Positions 1-6,917 of a DNA stretch of 37,086 nt are shown one piece after another. Under the pieces are notes generated by a model that saw nothing but the letters and a program-made list of their open reading frames with translations, had not been told where the DNA came from and made no database searches. Each line of letters begins with the position of its first letter. The stretch's first letter is position 1. The stretch is from CAZWRK01 sp964635875 (GTDB lineage: Bacteria; Pseudomonadota; Gammaproteobacteria; Burkholderiales; Aquaspirillaceae): contig CAZWRK010000033.1 in the NCBI GenBank assembly GCA_964635875.1, positions 1 to 37,086 on the forward strand. The letters are read 5' to 3'. The position numbers and the translations under genes are program-made.

Positions 1-55
1 TTTAGTTTTATTCTTAATTTAATTATAGCACTTTTTTTGTTGTCAAGGTAGCAGC
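1..55. repeat. Terminal direct repeat, left copy (circular overlap)
   Basis: Bases 1-55 are identical to 37032-37086. The portal gene at one end and the DUF6527/TerL/TerS genes at the other form a normal packaging-to-head order once joined, so this is an assembly overlap of a circular or circularly permuted genome. It is probably not a biological terminal repeat. The unit carries the portal promoter. Confidence 0.93.
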
Positions 56-315
56 TCGATCTCGCCCTTGGTTATATAAAAATGCACGTGGCATCCGCCC
101 GGCGTTAAATCCAGCACCGATGGCCGCATCGTCAGCGTTTGGAAGTCCTCGCTGTCTATATGCCACGGCCGGTCGCCGTCTATCGGTATGCGGAAGCAGT
201 GGCCGGTGAATTCCCCGACGTCTTTGCCGTCGCTCTGGCATTTCGGGCATTCGAACACGAGCACCTTTTGCGGGCCGTCGTGGGTAAATCTTGGGTTTAG
301 GTCTGTGAGTTTCAT
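43..315 (-). CDS. DUF6527 family protein
   Basis: A 90-residue protein. The start MKLTDLNPRF is chosen because it begins 2 bases after the TerL stop and matches the usual family N-terminus; an in-frame longer ORF to 381 would run into terL. Visible features are a CPKC pair (about residues 26-29), a DFQTLTMRPSV segment and a GCHVHFYITKGEI segment, which match my memory of DUF6527 (FDCP..C, F.TLTL.PS, C.WHG.I..GE). The cysteines and histidines suggest a small metal-binding fold. It sits between TerL and, across the circle junction, the portal. The function of the family is unknown to me; a DNA-packaging or head-assembly accessory role is only inferred from position. Confidence 0.75.
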   Translation of the reverse strand: MKLTDLNPRFTHDGPQKVLVFECPKCQSDGKDVGEFTGHCFRIPIDGDRPWHIDSEDFQTLTMRPSVLDLTPGGCHVHFYITKGEIELLP

Positions 316-317
316 TT

Positions 318-1799
318 TTAGTCCCTTTCGCGATCGCTTAAGAAGCTGATTCCCCCTCCGATAAATTTCCGCATCTGCCACGCTATGGCCCGGCTGAATA
401 TCCGGTCATCGTGCTTGCCGTCCCTATGCTCCGGCCTGCTGCCTTTGAACACCATGTCCCGCGCTTCGTTTTCCGCTTCCGGATAAGTTTCCACCAGTTC
501 GGCTTTTCTGTAGGCTTCCTCCAGTTCCGATATCATGACCGGCCGGGTTGCGCTGTTGGTGTCCCAGACTTCGAATTCAACGCCCAGTTCCTCCAGCTTG
601 ACGCAGTGCGCCGAGCCGATGCCGTTTTTTTCCACTCCGAGCAGGATGTCAAAGTGCCTGCAGATTTTGGCCACGCGCTCGTCGAACATGTTCAGCGGCT
701 CGTTGCTCCATAGCTCGAATATAACCACGCCCTTGCCCGTCTTTTCGTCGATGTCGATTACCGAGAAGCAGTGATTGTCGCCGCCCTGCACTCCCTCGGC
801 TCCGTCCAGCCCGCCGAATAACCGCTTGCGCTTGAGTTCCGTTTTCCGTCCCGGCTCGCCCTGCCAGCGCACAAAGTTGTCCATCGGCACTCTTAGGGTT
901 TCGTCCGTGGTGATCTGCGTAAATACCGAGCGTCCGCTCTGCAGGAAGCAGCTGACGTCGTCCTCCGGATATTCCTGATAAAATAATGCGCCCTTGTCCC
1001 AGATTTTATACCGGCGCCATTTCAGCTGCCCGGCGGTTAAAACTATGCCCCAGTCCCGCGCCACCTTTTCCACCAGATGGATTTCCTCTTCGGTCAGCTG
1101 CTGCAGGAATTCGTCGTCTGGGATGTTGAACATCTGCTGCACCGCCGCCGACAGTCCGCGCCGTTCCTTTTCCGACAGGCTGTCCTTGCTGTATTCGGCG
1201 TCGATAAACCACGGAATAAAAATCGGCGTGTAGCTGCTCTTGCCCAGTTTTGCTTTTTGCCATTCGTTATAAAATTGGTCCCGGCCGTTCGGGGTACTCT
1301 CGATGTCTATCTGCCCGTACTCGGCCGCTTCCGCAATTCCGGCCAGTATTTTTTCAAGGTCTGGGTAAAATGCGGCTTCAGATAAATGCGCCCGCTGCAC
1401 GGTGTCGCCGCGCCCGAACGCCCTTTGCCCGGCGGTCCCGATGAAGTATGTGCTGCCGCGCATCGGGAATTTGATTTCGCTTTTGTTGTCTATGCTGGTG
1501 CGCGGCTGGTTTATGGCGTATAGCGTAAAATTACGCACCGCATCGAACAATCTCTGCGTGGCTTCCTTTTCGTGGCTGATGACGACCGCGTTAGTCGGCG
1601 TCCGGATACAGTCTACGAGCTGATCCGCGTCGACGATCTTTGAGATTCCTTTTTGCCGGGCTTTCAGTATTATGTTGCGGCGGGTTTTTCTCTGCCAGTA
1701 ATACTCCTGCGCCGGGTTTAGCTGGAAGCGCACGAGCTGCCCCCGCTTGTTGCGGATTCGCAGGTAGCCCTCGATTAGTTGTCGGTTTGTCCGTTTCAT
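318..1799 (-). CDS. terL: Terminase large subunit (ATPase/nuclease)
   Basis: A 493-residue DNA-packaging motor that powers DNA entry at the portal and cuts the concatemer. The N-terminal ATPase has a deviant Walker A (LKARQKGIS, about residues 46-54), a Walker B-like segment (HLSEAAFYPD) and the coupling segment ESTPNG. The C-terminal RNase H-like nuclease shows GLDGAEGVQGGD, GVEKNGIG and HRDGKHDDRIF, which supply the expected acidic residues. The start is fixed because an in-frame TAA lies at 1812-1814, four codons upstream. No Shine-Dalgarno is in the right place. It overlaps the terS frame by 209 bases, which is unusually long. The length is normal for the family. Confidence 0.95.
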   Translation of the reverse strand: MKRTNRQLIEGYLRIRNKRGQLVRFQLNPAQEYYWQRKTRRNIILKARQKGISKIVDADQLVDCIRTPTNAVVISHEKEATQRLFDAVRNFTLYAINQPRTSIDNKSEIKFPMRGSTYFIGTAGQRAFGRGDTVQRAHLSEAAFYPDLEKILAGIAEAAEYGQIDIESTPNGRDQFYNEWQKAKLGKSSYTPIFIPWFIDAEYSKDSLSEKERRGLSAAVQQMFNIPDDEFLQQLTEEEIHLVEKVARDWGIVLTAGQLKWRRYKIWDKGALFYQEYPEDDVSCFLQSGRSVFTQITTDETLRVPMDNFVRWQGEPGRKTELKRKRLFGGLDGAEGVQGGDNHCFSVIDIDEKTGKGVVIFELWSNEPLNMFDERVAKICRHFDILLGVEKNGIGSAHCVKLEELGVEFEVWDTNSATRPVMISELEEAYRKAELVETYPEAENEARDMVFKGSRPEHRDGKHDDRIFSRAIAWQMRKFIGGGISFLSDRERD

Positions 1800-2310
1800 T
1801 TTCGGTTTCGCTTATTTCCTCATCGGCGATTTCCTCCAGCGGCTTTTGGCCGGGGTTTAGGGTATACTCGCCTTTTTGTTTGAAGCGCGGGTCCATGCGC
1901 TCAAGGAAAAAATGGATGCTGGGCGCATGCTGCTTTTGGAACATCTGGTAAAGCAGCGCGTCGTAGGCCAGATCCACCACCTTGTCGATTGCCGCTTCCA
2001 CGGCCATCCGGAATTCCGGGTCGTCGCGCCGCCAGTTATAAAAAGTGTCCCGGTTGATTCCTATCTTTTGGCAGGTGTCGTAGATTATAAACTTGCTTTT
2101 CGGGAATTGCTCCAAAAACAGCTTTTTATTTACCCGTGTGCGGATTTGGTCCTCGCTTTCAATTTCGCCTGCCACAGCCGCGTTTTTTTGCTCTGGCTGG
2201 CCATTAGAGGCAGCCGAGGCCGGTAAAATGTCGGTTTTCGCCGATTCCGGTCCTTGCTTTCTTCTATGGCTTATGTTGTAGTGGCCCCTTGCCTTTCCGA
2301 GTTTTCCCAT
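1591..2310 (-). CDS. terS: Terminase small subunit (HTH DNA-binding)
   Basis: The ORF is 239 residues. A basic/polar N-terminus is followed by a helix-turn-helix region (about residues 69-100, including CQKIGINRDTFYNWRRDDPEF) and a helical segment ending FFLERMDPRFKQKGEY, typical of phBC6A51-type small terminases that recognise the packaging site and recruit TerL. The last ~70 residues (rich in Arg, Ala, Pro) overlap the start of terL in another frame and look like shadow sequence. The product may really be shorter, or an indel may extend the frame. The gene overlaps its upstream neighbour by 40 bases. Confidence 0.82.
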   Translation of the reverse strand: MGKLGKARGHYNISHRRKQGPESAKTDILPASAASNGQPEQKNAAVAGEIESEDQIRTRVNKKLFLEQFPKSKFIIYDTCQKIGINRDTFYNWRRDDPEFRMAVEAAIDKVVDLAYDALLYQMFQKQHAPSIHFFLERMDPRFKQKGEYTLNPGQKPLEEIADEEISETENETDKPTTNRGLPANPQQAGAARALPAKPGAGVLLAEKNPPQHNTESPAKRNLKDRRRGSARRLYPDAD

Positions 2311-2681
2311 ATGTCTTGGTAAATTTTTAGCTTCCGGTCGTGGTATCTTTTGACCTTTGCTATGTGCTGGCGGAATCCTCCGAGGTTATCTCTCTGCCAG
2401 TCGTTGAATTGTTTAAGCCCGCAGGTGATCCGCTTGCTGTGCATTTGGTTGAATCTTTCGCTTTGCCGGGCGAATTCCTCGTCTGCCTTTTTCCACTCCG
2501 CTTCCACCAGATCCATGATGTCATCGGCGTAGGATGGAGCTTTCATTGCCGCCGTCCAGATCCCGGTTATTTTTTCTGCTGCGGAGATAATGCTTTCCTG
2601 CTCGGGTTCGTCCAGCTCGTCGAGGTGGTCCCGCAGGATTTGCAGTATCATTTTTGGGTCGAGCGTTCCTATTTCAGTCAT
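2271..2681 (-). CDS. Hypothetical protein, helical, before terS
   Basis: The protein has 136 residues from MTEIGTLDPK. This start is chosen because ATG overlaps the TGA of the upstream glycosyltransferase (ATGA). The protein is charged and probably all-helical, with a Trp/Lys/Arg-rich C-terminal half (FNDWQRDNLGGF, YHDRKLKIYQDIW). I do not recognise the family. Its place directly before terS suggests a packaging accessory or a protein co-expressed with terminase, but nothing in the sequence proves this. Confidence 0.75.
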   Translation of the reverse strand: MTEIGTLDPKMILQILRDHLDELDEPEQESIISAAEKITGIWTAAMKAPSYADDIMDLVEAEWKKADEEFARQSERFNQMHSKRITCGLKQFNDWQRDNLGGFRQHIAKVKRYHDRKLKIYQDIWENSERQGATTT

Positions 2682-3190
2682 GGCTGCTCCCCGATAAACC
2701 AGTAAGCTTTGCGGCCGCCGCTGTTCGCGTTTCCCACCAGCGATTGTTCGTCGTGCCGGTGGTTTACTATGCTCGGCAGCGGATAGATGACGCTGATCCC
2801 TTTGGCCTTGCAGTATCTCGCTATCCGGGTGTCGTCCGGAACATCGCTCGGCTGGACGCTGCACCAGCCCATCATGTGCGGAATTATTTTCGTCGGTATG
2901 CAGACCGCCACGCCCCAGCTTAACCAGTTTGTTTTTATTTCGCTTTCGACTTTTGGAAACTTGTGCGCTTTTCTGGCGCCGAGGTAAAAGCTGTATACCG
3001 CGTCCGGTTCTTTTAGCAGTGCCTCGGCCCTCTCAATAAAATTATCACACAAAATCGCGTCGTCTTGCAATACCAGGTGGAACTGAGCCTGCGGATCAAA
3101 CATCATTTCGGCGCGTTCCCGGTTGGACCACAGCCCGCAGCCGTCATCCATTGATATCCGCGCGGTCCTCGCCTGCTGCGCCAGCCTGGG
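2678..3190 (-). CDS. Glycosyltransferase (GT2/GT25-like), 5' end lost in gap
   Basis: A partial gene: the frame stays open from 3151 up to the N run at 3191, so the true start lies inside or beyond the gap and the apparent Met at 3151 is internal. Visible motifs are SMDDGCGLWSNRERA and FHLVLQDDAILCDNF. The latter is an acidic DD pair after a hydrophobic strand, as in nucleotide-sugar/metal-binding motifs. A later segment, SWGVAVCIPTKI, is typical of phage-encoded glycosyltransferases. It probably transfers sugar to a virion protein, DNA or host glycan; the substrate is unknown. It ends in an ATGA overlap with the next gene and is the first of four glycan-related enzymes in the genome. Confidence 0.75.
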   Translation of the reverse strand, partial: PRLAQQARTARISMDDGCGLWSNRERAEMMFDPQAQFHLVLQDDAILCDNFIERAEALLKEPDAVYSFYLGARKAHKFPKVESEIKTNWLSWGVAVCIPTKIIPHMMGWCSVQPSDVPDDTRIARYCKAKGISVIYPLPSIVNHRHDEQSLVGNANSGGRKAYWFIGEQP

Positions 3191-3290
3191 NNNNNNNNNN
3201 NNNNNNNNNNNNNNNNNNNNNNNNNNNNNNNNNNNNNNNNNNNNNNNNNNNNNNNNNNNNNNNNNNNNNNNNNNNNNNNNNNNNNNNNNN
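3191..3290. other. Assembly gap of 100 N
   Basis: Exactly 100 N, a common scaffold placeholder for an unknown distance. It removes the 5' end of the glycosyltransferase at 2678 and its junction with the gene ending at 3293. Confidence 0.95.
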
Positions 3291-3292
3291 TT

Positions 3293-3529
3293 TTATTTGT
3301 GCCATGCTATAAGCGACCTCCCCTCTGTTACGATCTCGAACGGCCGGTCCTCGGGCCCAAGCTCTGCGCCGGAGTAGTAGAACCGCGTCCCTTTGGGCAG
3401 CGGCAATATAAACTGCAGCCGGTCGCGGATATTTTTTACCCGCAGGTGCGGGCTGACCTGCAGCTCGTAGGTCGCGCTCCAGCCCGGTGTCCGTTCTTCA
3501 ATTAAAATTTTTTTAAATTTGAAAGCCAT
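3293..3529 (-). CDS. Hypothetical small protein
   Basis: A 78-residue protein beginning MAFKFKKILIEERTPG. The alternation of charged and hydrophobic residues (ATYELQVSPHL, LQFILPLPKGTRFYYSG) suggests a small beta-rich domain. There is no signal peptide or cysteine cluster. It is not recognised. It lies between a 91-residue protein and the gap-broken glycosyltransferase. The upstream ~57 bases are AT-rich and may hold a weak promoter, but I cannot define its boxes. Confidence 0.65.
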   Translation of the reverse strand: MAFKFKKILIEERTPGWSATYELQVSPHLRVKNIRDRLQFILPLPKGTRFYYSGAELGPEDRPFEIVTEGRSLIAWHK

Positions 3530-3586
3530 ATCAGATAAAAAGTATTAGGTACTTCCAATTTTTCTTTATAAAATTCCACATAATTT

Positions 3587-3862
3587 TCAGTACACGGTTA
3601 TTAATTTTGCCCTGACGTTGCCGTCCGGAAACGGAACGGCTTCAAATACGAATAGGTATCCCATCAGTTCGCGGTATTCGATGTCCTGCCGGTTTGGATC
3701 AAAGCTGCGCTGGTATTCGATCTTGTTTTTCCGCCAGCTGCTGCAGTAGTTGCTTTTCCACGCTTTCCGGACGAGCTTCCTTATTTTGTGCGGCCGCGTC
3801 TGCAGCCGCTGCTCGATCCTCTGTCTGGCGTGGCCGGTGATCCTGAATATAATCCTGTTCAT
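3587..3862 (-). CDS. Small basic protein resembling DUF4258
   Basis: A 91-residue, very basic protein. The N-terminal FRITGHARQRIEQRL and the C-terminal MGYLFVFE...AKLITVY pattern resemble DUF4258 proteins (HA..R...R at the start, viTvY at the end), a group related by fold to RelE/BrnT-type small RNases. No antitoxin gene is adjacent. It starts 1 base after the methyltransferase stop, so it is translated as part of the same operon. A toxin-like RNase role is possible but is only a pattern match. Confidence 0.6.
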   Translation of the reverse strand: MNRIIFRITGHARQRIEQRLQTRPHKIRKLVRKAWKSNYCSSWRKNKIEYQRSFDPNRQDIEYRELMGYLFVFEAVPFPDGNVRAKLITVY

Positions 3863-3863
3863 G

Positions 3864-4640
3864 TCATAGCTTCACCGCCTCCTTTCCGGTCAGTATCTGC
3901 CACCGCTTGATGATGGTTTGCACGTGCGCCGGTTCGATTTCGAGCATGGCGCATTTCCGCTTGGTGTGCTCGGCCGCTATCAGTGTGCTGCCGCTGCCGC
4001 CGAACGGATCGTATATTAAATCGCCTATTTTCGTGGTGTCCAGTATCAGCTTCCGCAGCAGTCCGATCGGTTTCATGGTCGGGTGCAGCTTGCTGCGGCT
4101 GGGCTTCGGGTAAAAAATCACGCTCTTGCCCTTGGCCCTTTCCATTTTGTGCTTGCCGTTCCAGCCGTAGGCGATGATTTCGTGCTGCGGCAGGTAGTCT
4201 TTGCGGCCAACGACGACTTGGTTTTTAACCCAGATGATCATCTGCGAATAATAAAAACCAGCCTCTTTCATGCCCGCCCGTAAAGCGCACATCATAAGGT
4301 CTGAGTTGAAAATATAACAGGTGTTGTACGGCGCCAGATGCGGCACGGCCGCTTTCAGCCAGCGGCAGGTAAAATCCTTATACTCGGAGTCCGTCTGCAG
4401 CTGGTCGCCCGCGATCTTGGTCGTGTTCGAAATATTGGCCCCGATCGTTTCCTTAAAATGGGCCTTGTTTTCCACATAGGCCACGCCGTATGGCGGGTCC
4501 GTTAAAATCTGCCGGATTTTCTGGCCGCCGGTGACTTTGGCAACCAGTTCGGCGTAGGTGCTGTCGCCGCAGCCGAGCCGGTGATCTCCAAGCTGGAACA
4601 CGTCGCCGGTTTTGACTTCGATTGATTTTTGTTTTGCCAT
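3864..4640 (-). CDS. DNA methyltransferase, N6-adenine/N4-cytosine type
   Basis: A 258-residue S-adenosylmethionine-dependent DNA methyltransferase. Motif IV DPPY is at residues 48-51 and the SAM-binding motif I (DPFGGSGST) follows near residue 210, so the order is that of the beta class. The N-terminal GDVFQLGDHRLGCGDST and the C-terminal block after motif I closely match the second methyltransferase at 4996-6327, so the two are paralogues. No restriction endonuclease is adjacent, so it is probably a solitary phage enzyme protecting phage DNA or marking it. The target site cannot be read from sequence. Confidence 0.9.
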   Translation of the reverse strand: MAKQKSIEVKTGDVFQLGDHRLGCGDSTYAELVAKVTGGQKIRQILTDPPYGVAYVENKAHFKETIGANISNTTKIAGDQLQTDSEYKDFTCRWLKAAVPHLAPYNTCYIFNSDLMMCALRAGMKEAGFYYSQMIIWVKNQVVVGRKDYLPQHEIIAYGWNGKHKMERAKGKSVIFYPKPSRSKLHPTMKPIGLLRKLILDTTKIGDLIYDPFGGSGSTLIAAEHTKRKCAMLEIEPAHVQTIIKRWQILTGKEAVKL

Positions 4641-4644
4641 AAGT

Positions 4645-4836
4645 TTATAATTTTTCTATTTCTTTTTGCATGCGCTCGGCGTCTTTTTTCAGCACCGCTT
4701 TTAAGTCCTTCCGGACTGTCCAGAGCATGCCCTGTATAAAGCCGTTAAAAATTATCAGCGTGAATGCCATGCGGCTGTGCGGGATTGAAAAATCCCAGAA
4801 CATCAGCGGCAGCAACGCGCATAAAATATTAAGCAT
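4645..4836 (-). CDS. Small membrane protein
   Basis: A 63-residue protein. Two hydrophobic stretches (LCALLPLMFW and MAFTLIIFNGFIQGMLW, residues 4-41) are followed by a charged helix (RKDLKAVLKKDAERMQKEIEKL). This topology of membrane hairpin plus cytoplasmic helix is common in small phage proteins. It overlaps the upstream 56-residue gene by 8 bases and ends 4 bases before the methyltransferase. The function is unknown. A holin role is possible in principle but its place far from the lysis region makes it unlikely. Confidence 0.65.
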   Translation of the reverse strand: MLNILCALLPLMFWDFSIPHSRMAFTLIIFNGFIQGMLWTVRKDLKAVLKKDAERMQKEIEKL

Positions 4837-4999
4837 GGGGTTTTTTTAGGATTCTGCACTTTTTGTTGTGCTCTTCTACGCGCTGCTCCAGCCGCTTTTT
4901 CGCTTCCGCCGAATCGCGCTCGCTCGGGTTGAAGCCGATGTACTCGCTCGGCATCCATCCGCACGGGCACATGTAGTCCCAATATTCGCCGGATTTCAT
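4829..4999 (-). CDS. Small Cys-containing protein
   Basis: A 56-residue protein from MKSGEYWDYMCPCGW. This start is chosen because its ATG overlaps the TGA of the methyltransferase gene (ATGA), and because no credible start exists upstream outside that gene. A CPCG motif near the N-terminus and a later Cys could bind a metal ion. The C-terminal half is a charged helix (RDSAEAKKRLEQRVEEHNKK). It is not recognised. Confidence 0.65.
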   Translation of the reverse strand: MKSGEYWDYMCPCGWMPSEYIGFNPSERDSAEAKKRLEQRVEEHNKKCRILKKPHA

Positions 5000-6327
5000 T
5001 TTACCTTTTTCGCTTTCTTGCCGGTCTGCTGCTCCCAGCGGTCTATGATCACTTGGCAGAATACCGGATTTAATTCCATGAGGTAGGCTTTGCGCTTGAG
5101 CTGCTCGCAGGCGATCAGCGTCGACCCGCTGCCGCCGAATAAGTCCAGCACCTTGCTGCCCGGCGCCGTACACCGCTTCAGCGGCTTTTCGTGCAGCTGC
5201 ACCGGCTTTTGCGTCGGGTGGTTATAGCTCTGCGTGGCCATTCTCTTAACCAGCCAGATGTTGAAGATGTCGTATATTTCGTCGTGGACTTGGTTGCCGC
5301 TCTCGATTTCCTTGTTCAGTATTTCGTTGAGGTTCCGGTATCTGGGATTTAAGAACGGCTTGCCCACGGTCCCGTATACGCACGGCTCGTAGACTTTGTT
5401 AAATGCGAACTGCGGCGTCATATTGAAATTGTTTTTTATCCAAATGCAAACCCGCCGCGGGTCTATGCCGTGTTCGGAAAATGCCTGCTGCATTACCCAG
5501 ATAAAATTTTCATCGCACCAGTAGAAAACATGGACGTTTTTCCCCGATGCCTGCAGCGCGTTGTCTATTGTCTGCCCGATGAACGCCATATAATCGGCCG
5601 CGGTTTTGCGGTCGTTGATTTTGACGCCCTTGTATTTTAAGTCCGGAAACTTTCCCGACGTATCCTTGCGCGTCGCGCCGGTGCCGCGGTACTTATGGCC
5701 GGTGTCGCTGCCGCTCCAGCCGTCCTCGTAGTTGAGTCCGATGTTATAAGGCGGATCGCAATAAATCATATCCATTGTCTGTCCGCCTGCCAATTTTTCG
5801 ACATCGGATTCGACCGTTGAATTTCCGCAAAGTAATCTATGCTCCCCGAGCTGGAACATATCTCCCGGTTTTATTTTTGTTTTTTTTGCTTTGGCGATGG
5901 CTTTGTTTTCGTCAAATTCATCGTCGCTGGTTTCGTCATTGTCCCAAATGTCGGCCAGATTTTCCTTGTCAAAACCGACATCCAATAACATGTCCATGTT
6001 TAAATCCGCCAGCTTTTCCGGATCCCATTCCCCGGTATTTTTATTCAGCCTCAAATTTAAACGCATTTCCTCCTCCATGCTCAATTCCCGGTCCGGAACT
6101 CTCACATCGATTTCGGAAATGCCAAGATCGGCGTATATGCTCACTCTCTGGTGGCCGCCGATCAGTTTGTTGTTTGTGTTTATAACCACCGGCTCAACTT
6201 CCGAAAATTCCTTGATGGACTCGGTTAAGTCCTGCCGTTCTTTGTCAGTGATTTTTCGCGGGTTGTAGTCTGCTGGCATTAAGTCAGCGACTTTGCGCCG
6301 CTCGGTTTTCCATTTTATTTTTGGCAT
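4996..6327 (-). CDS. ParB-like nuclease domain fused to DNA methyltransferase
   Basis: A 443-residue protein. Residues ~10-110 form a ParB/Srx-like domain with the signature GGHQR (57-61). Residues ~150-443 form a beta-class DNA methyltransferase with DPPY (191-194), a HPTQKP segment and FGGSGST near residue 400. ParB-methyltransferase fusions are common in phages and mobile elements; the ParB part may bind CTP/ATP or DNA, and the methyltransferase modifies adenine or cytosine. An acidic linker (DNDETSDDEFDE) joins the parts. The catalytic half is paralogous to the protein at 3864. No cognate restriction gene is visible. Confidence 0.92.
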   Translation of the reverse strand: MPKIKWKTERRKVADLMPADYNPRKITDKERQDLTESIKEFSEVEPVVINTNNKLIGGHQRVSIYADLGISEIDVRVPDRELSMEEEMRLNLRLNKNTGEWDPEKLADLNMDMLLDVGFDKENLADIWDNDETSDDEFDENKAIAKAKKTKIKPGDMFQLGEHRLLCGNSTVESDVEKLAGGQTMDMIYCDPPYNIGLNYEDGWSGSDTGHKYRGTGATRKDTSGKFPDLKYKGVKINDRKTAADYMAFIGQTIDNALQASGKNVHVFYWCDENFIWVMQQAFSEHGIDPRRVCIWIKNNFNMTPQFAFNKVYEPCVYGTVGKPFLNPRYRNLNEILNKEIESGNQVHDEIYDIFNIWLVKRMATQSYNHPTQKPVQLHEKPLKRCTAPGSKVLDLFGGSGSTLIACEQLKRKAYLMELNPVFCQVIIDRWEQQTGKKAKKVK

Positions 6328-6338
6328 GGGTTTTTAAT

Positions 6339-6455
6339 TTACGGCCGCCAGTCGTGCGGATGGTCATGGTCTGTGGCTTCGGCAGCGGTCGCTGCGGCCA
6401 TTCCTATAACCAATCCCGCCAAGAAACAGACGGCTCCTACAATAAAATAAATCAT
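6339..6455 (-). CDS. Tiny membrane protein (38 aa)
   Basis: Direct translation gives 38 residues: a hydrophobic segment (IYFIVGAVCFLAGLVIGMAA, residues 2-21) and a short hydrophilic tail rich in His and Asp (TDHDHPHDWRP). It starts 4 bases after the upstream stop with the leader AACACC-ATG seen at other genes here, and ends 11 bases before the methyltransferase gene. The packing and context support a real gene. It may be a single-pass membrane peptide; the His/Asp tail could bind a metal. The function is unknown. Confidence 0.6.
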   Translation of the reverse strand: MIYFIVGAVCFLAGLVIGMAAATAAEATDHDHPHDWRP

Positions 6456-6459
6456 GGTG

Positions 6460-6882
6460 TTATTGAATTTTGAAGCCTATTTTTTTTGCTATCCCGAATA
6501 CCTGCTGCGCCAGCCAGAACAAGTCCTCGGCGAGCTTTTGGTATTTGGATTCCAAGACGCTCACTCTCTGTTCGAGCGCGGCGTCATTGCTGGCCGGTGC
6601 CTGTATCCCCTGCACCGGCTGGTTGGCCAGCTTTTGCTGCAGGACTTGGTTCTGCAGCTGGAGCTGTCCTACCTGCGCCTTGAGATCGTTTATTTCCGCC
6701 TGCAGCTGGATGACCGCGTCGCGGGCCTGCGTTGGCTGCAGTCCGCCGAGGTTGTTTAGCTGCTGCGTATTGGTAACGTCCACGGTTGCCGCGTGGCTCG
6801 CTGCCGGTGCCGCCAGTGCCATCACGAGTATTGAGGCGGCCGCTGCGATCGCAAGGATGACCCATTTTGGAAGTTTGGTCAT
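6460..6882 (-). CDS. Exported coiled-coil protein
   Basis: A 140-residue protein from MTKLPKWVILAIAAAA. The start is chosen because the hydrophobic segment should sit at the N-terminus and a promoter-like element lies just upstream; an in-frame Met at 6933 lies above that promoter. Residues 7-28 form a signal peptide or membrane anchor ending ASHA. A long coiled coil follows (AVIQLQAEINDLKAQVGQLQLQNQVLQQKL) with a second helix near the C-terminus (RVSVLESKYQKLAEDLFW). It is probably attached to or exported through the membrane. A spanin-like or envelope role is possible, but there is no lipobox. Confidence 0.75.
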   Translation of the reverse strand: MTKLPKWVILAIAAAASILVMALAAPAASHAATVDVTNTQQLNNLGGLQPTQARDAVIQLQAEINDLKAQVGQLQLQNQVLQQKLANQPVQGIQAPASNDAALEQRVSVLESKYQKLAEDLFWLAQQVFGIAKKIGFKIQ

Positions 6883-6903
6883 GGCGTTTTGCGTTATAAA
6901 TAA

Positions 6904-6912
6904 ATTATAACA
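6904..6912 (-). promoter_or_regulatory. Extended -10 promoter element
   Basis: On the minus strand the sequence reads TGTTATAATTTAT, an extended -10 (TGnTATAAT) about 20 bases before the start at 6882. No convincing -35 box is present. It matches the motif found at 37053, 26563, 18819 and 18707. Confidence 0.5.
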
Positions 6913-6917
6913 CGGAT

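Noticed and set aside
1..55. Biological terminal repeats as in T7-like phages
   Set aside because: The repeat is only 55 bases, equals a common assembler k-mer size, and gene order continues across it as in a circle.
2682..2864. N-terminal extension of the gene at 2271-2681
   Set aside because: The extra 61 residues overlap the glycosyltransferase in another frame and have shadow composition.
3587..3862. Complete toxin-antitoxin pair
   Set aside because: The protein resembles DUF4258, but no antitoxin-like partner adjoins it.
3862..6327. Complete restriction-modification system
   Set aside because: Two methyltransferases are present, but no adjacent gene has a recognisable endonuclease motif.
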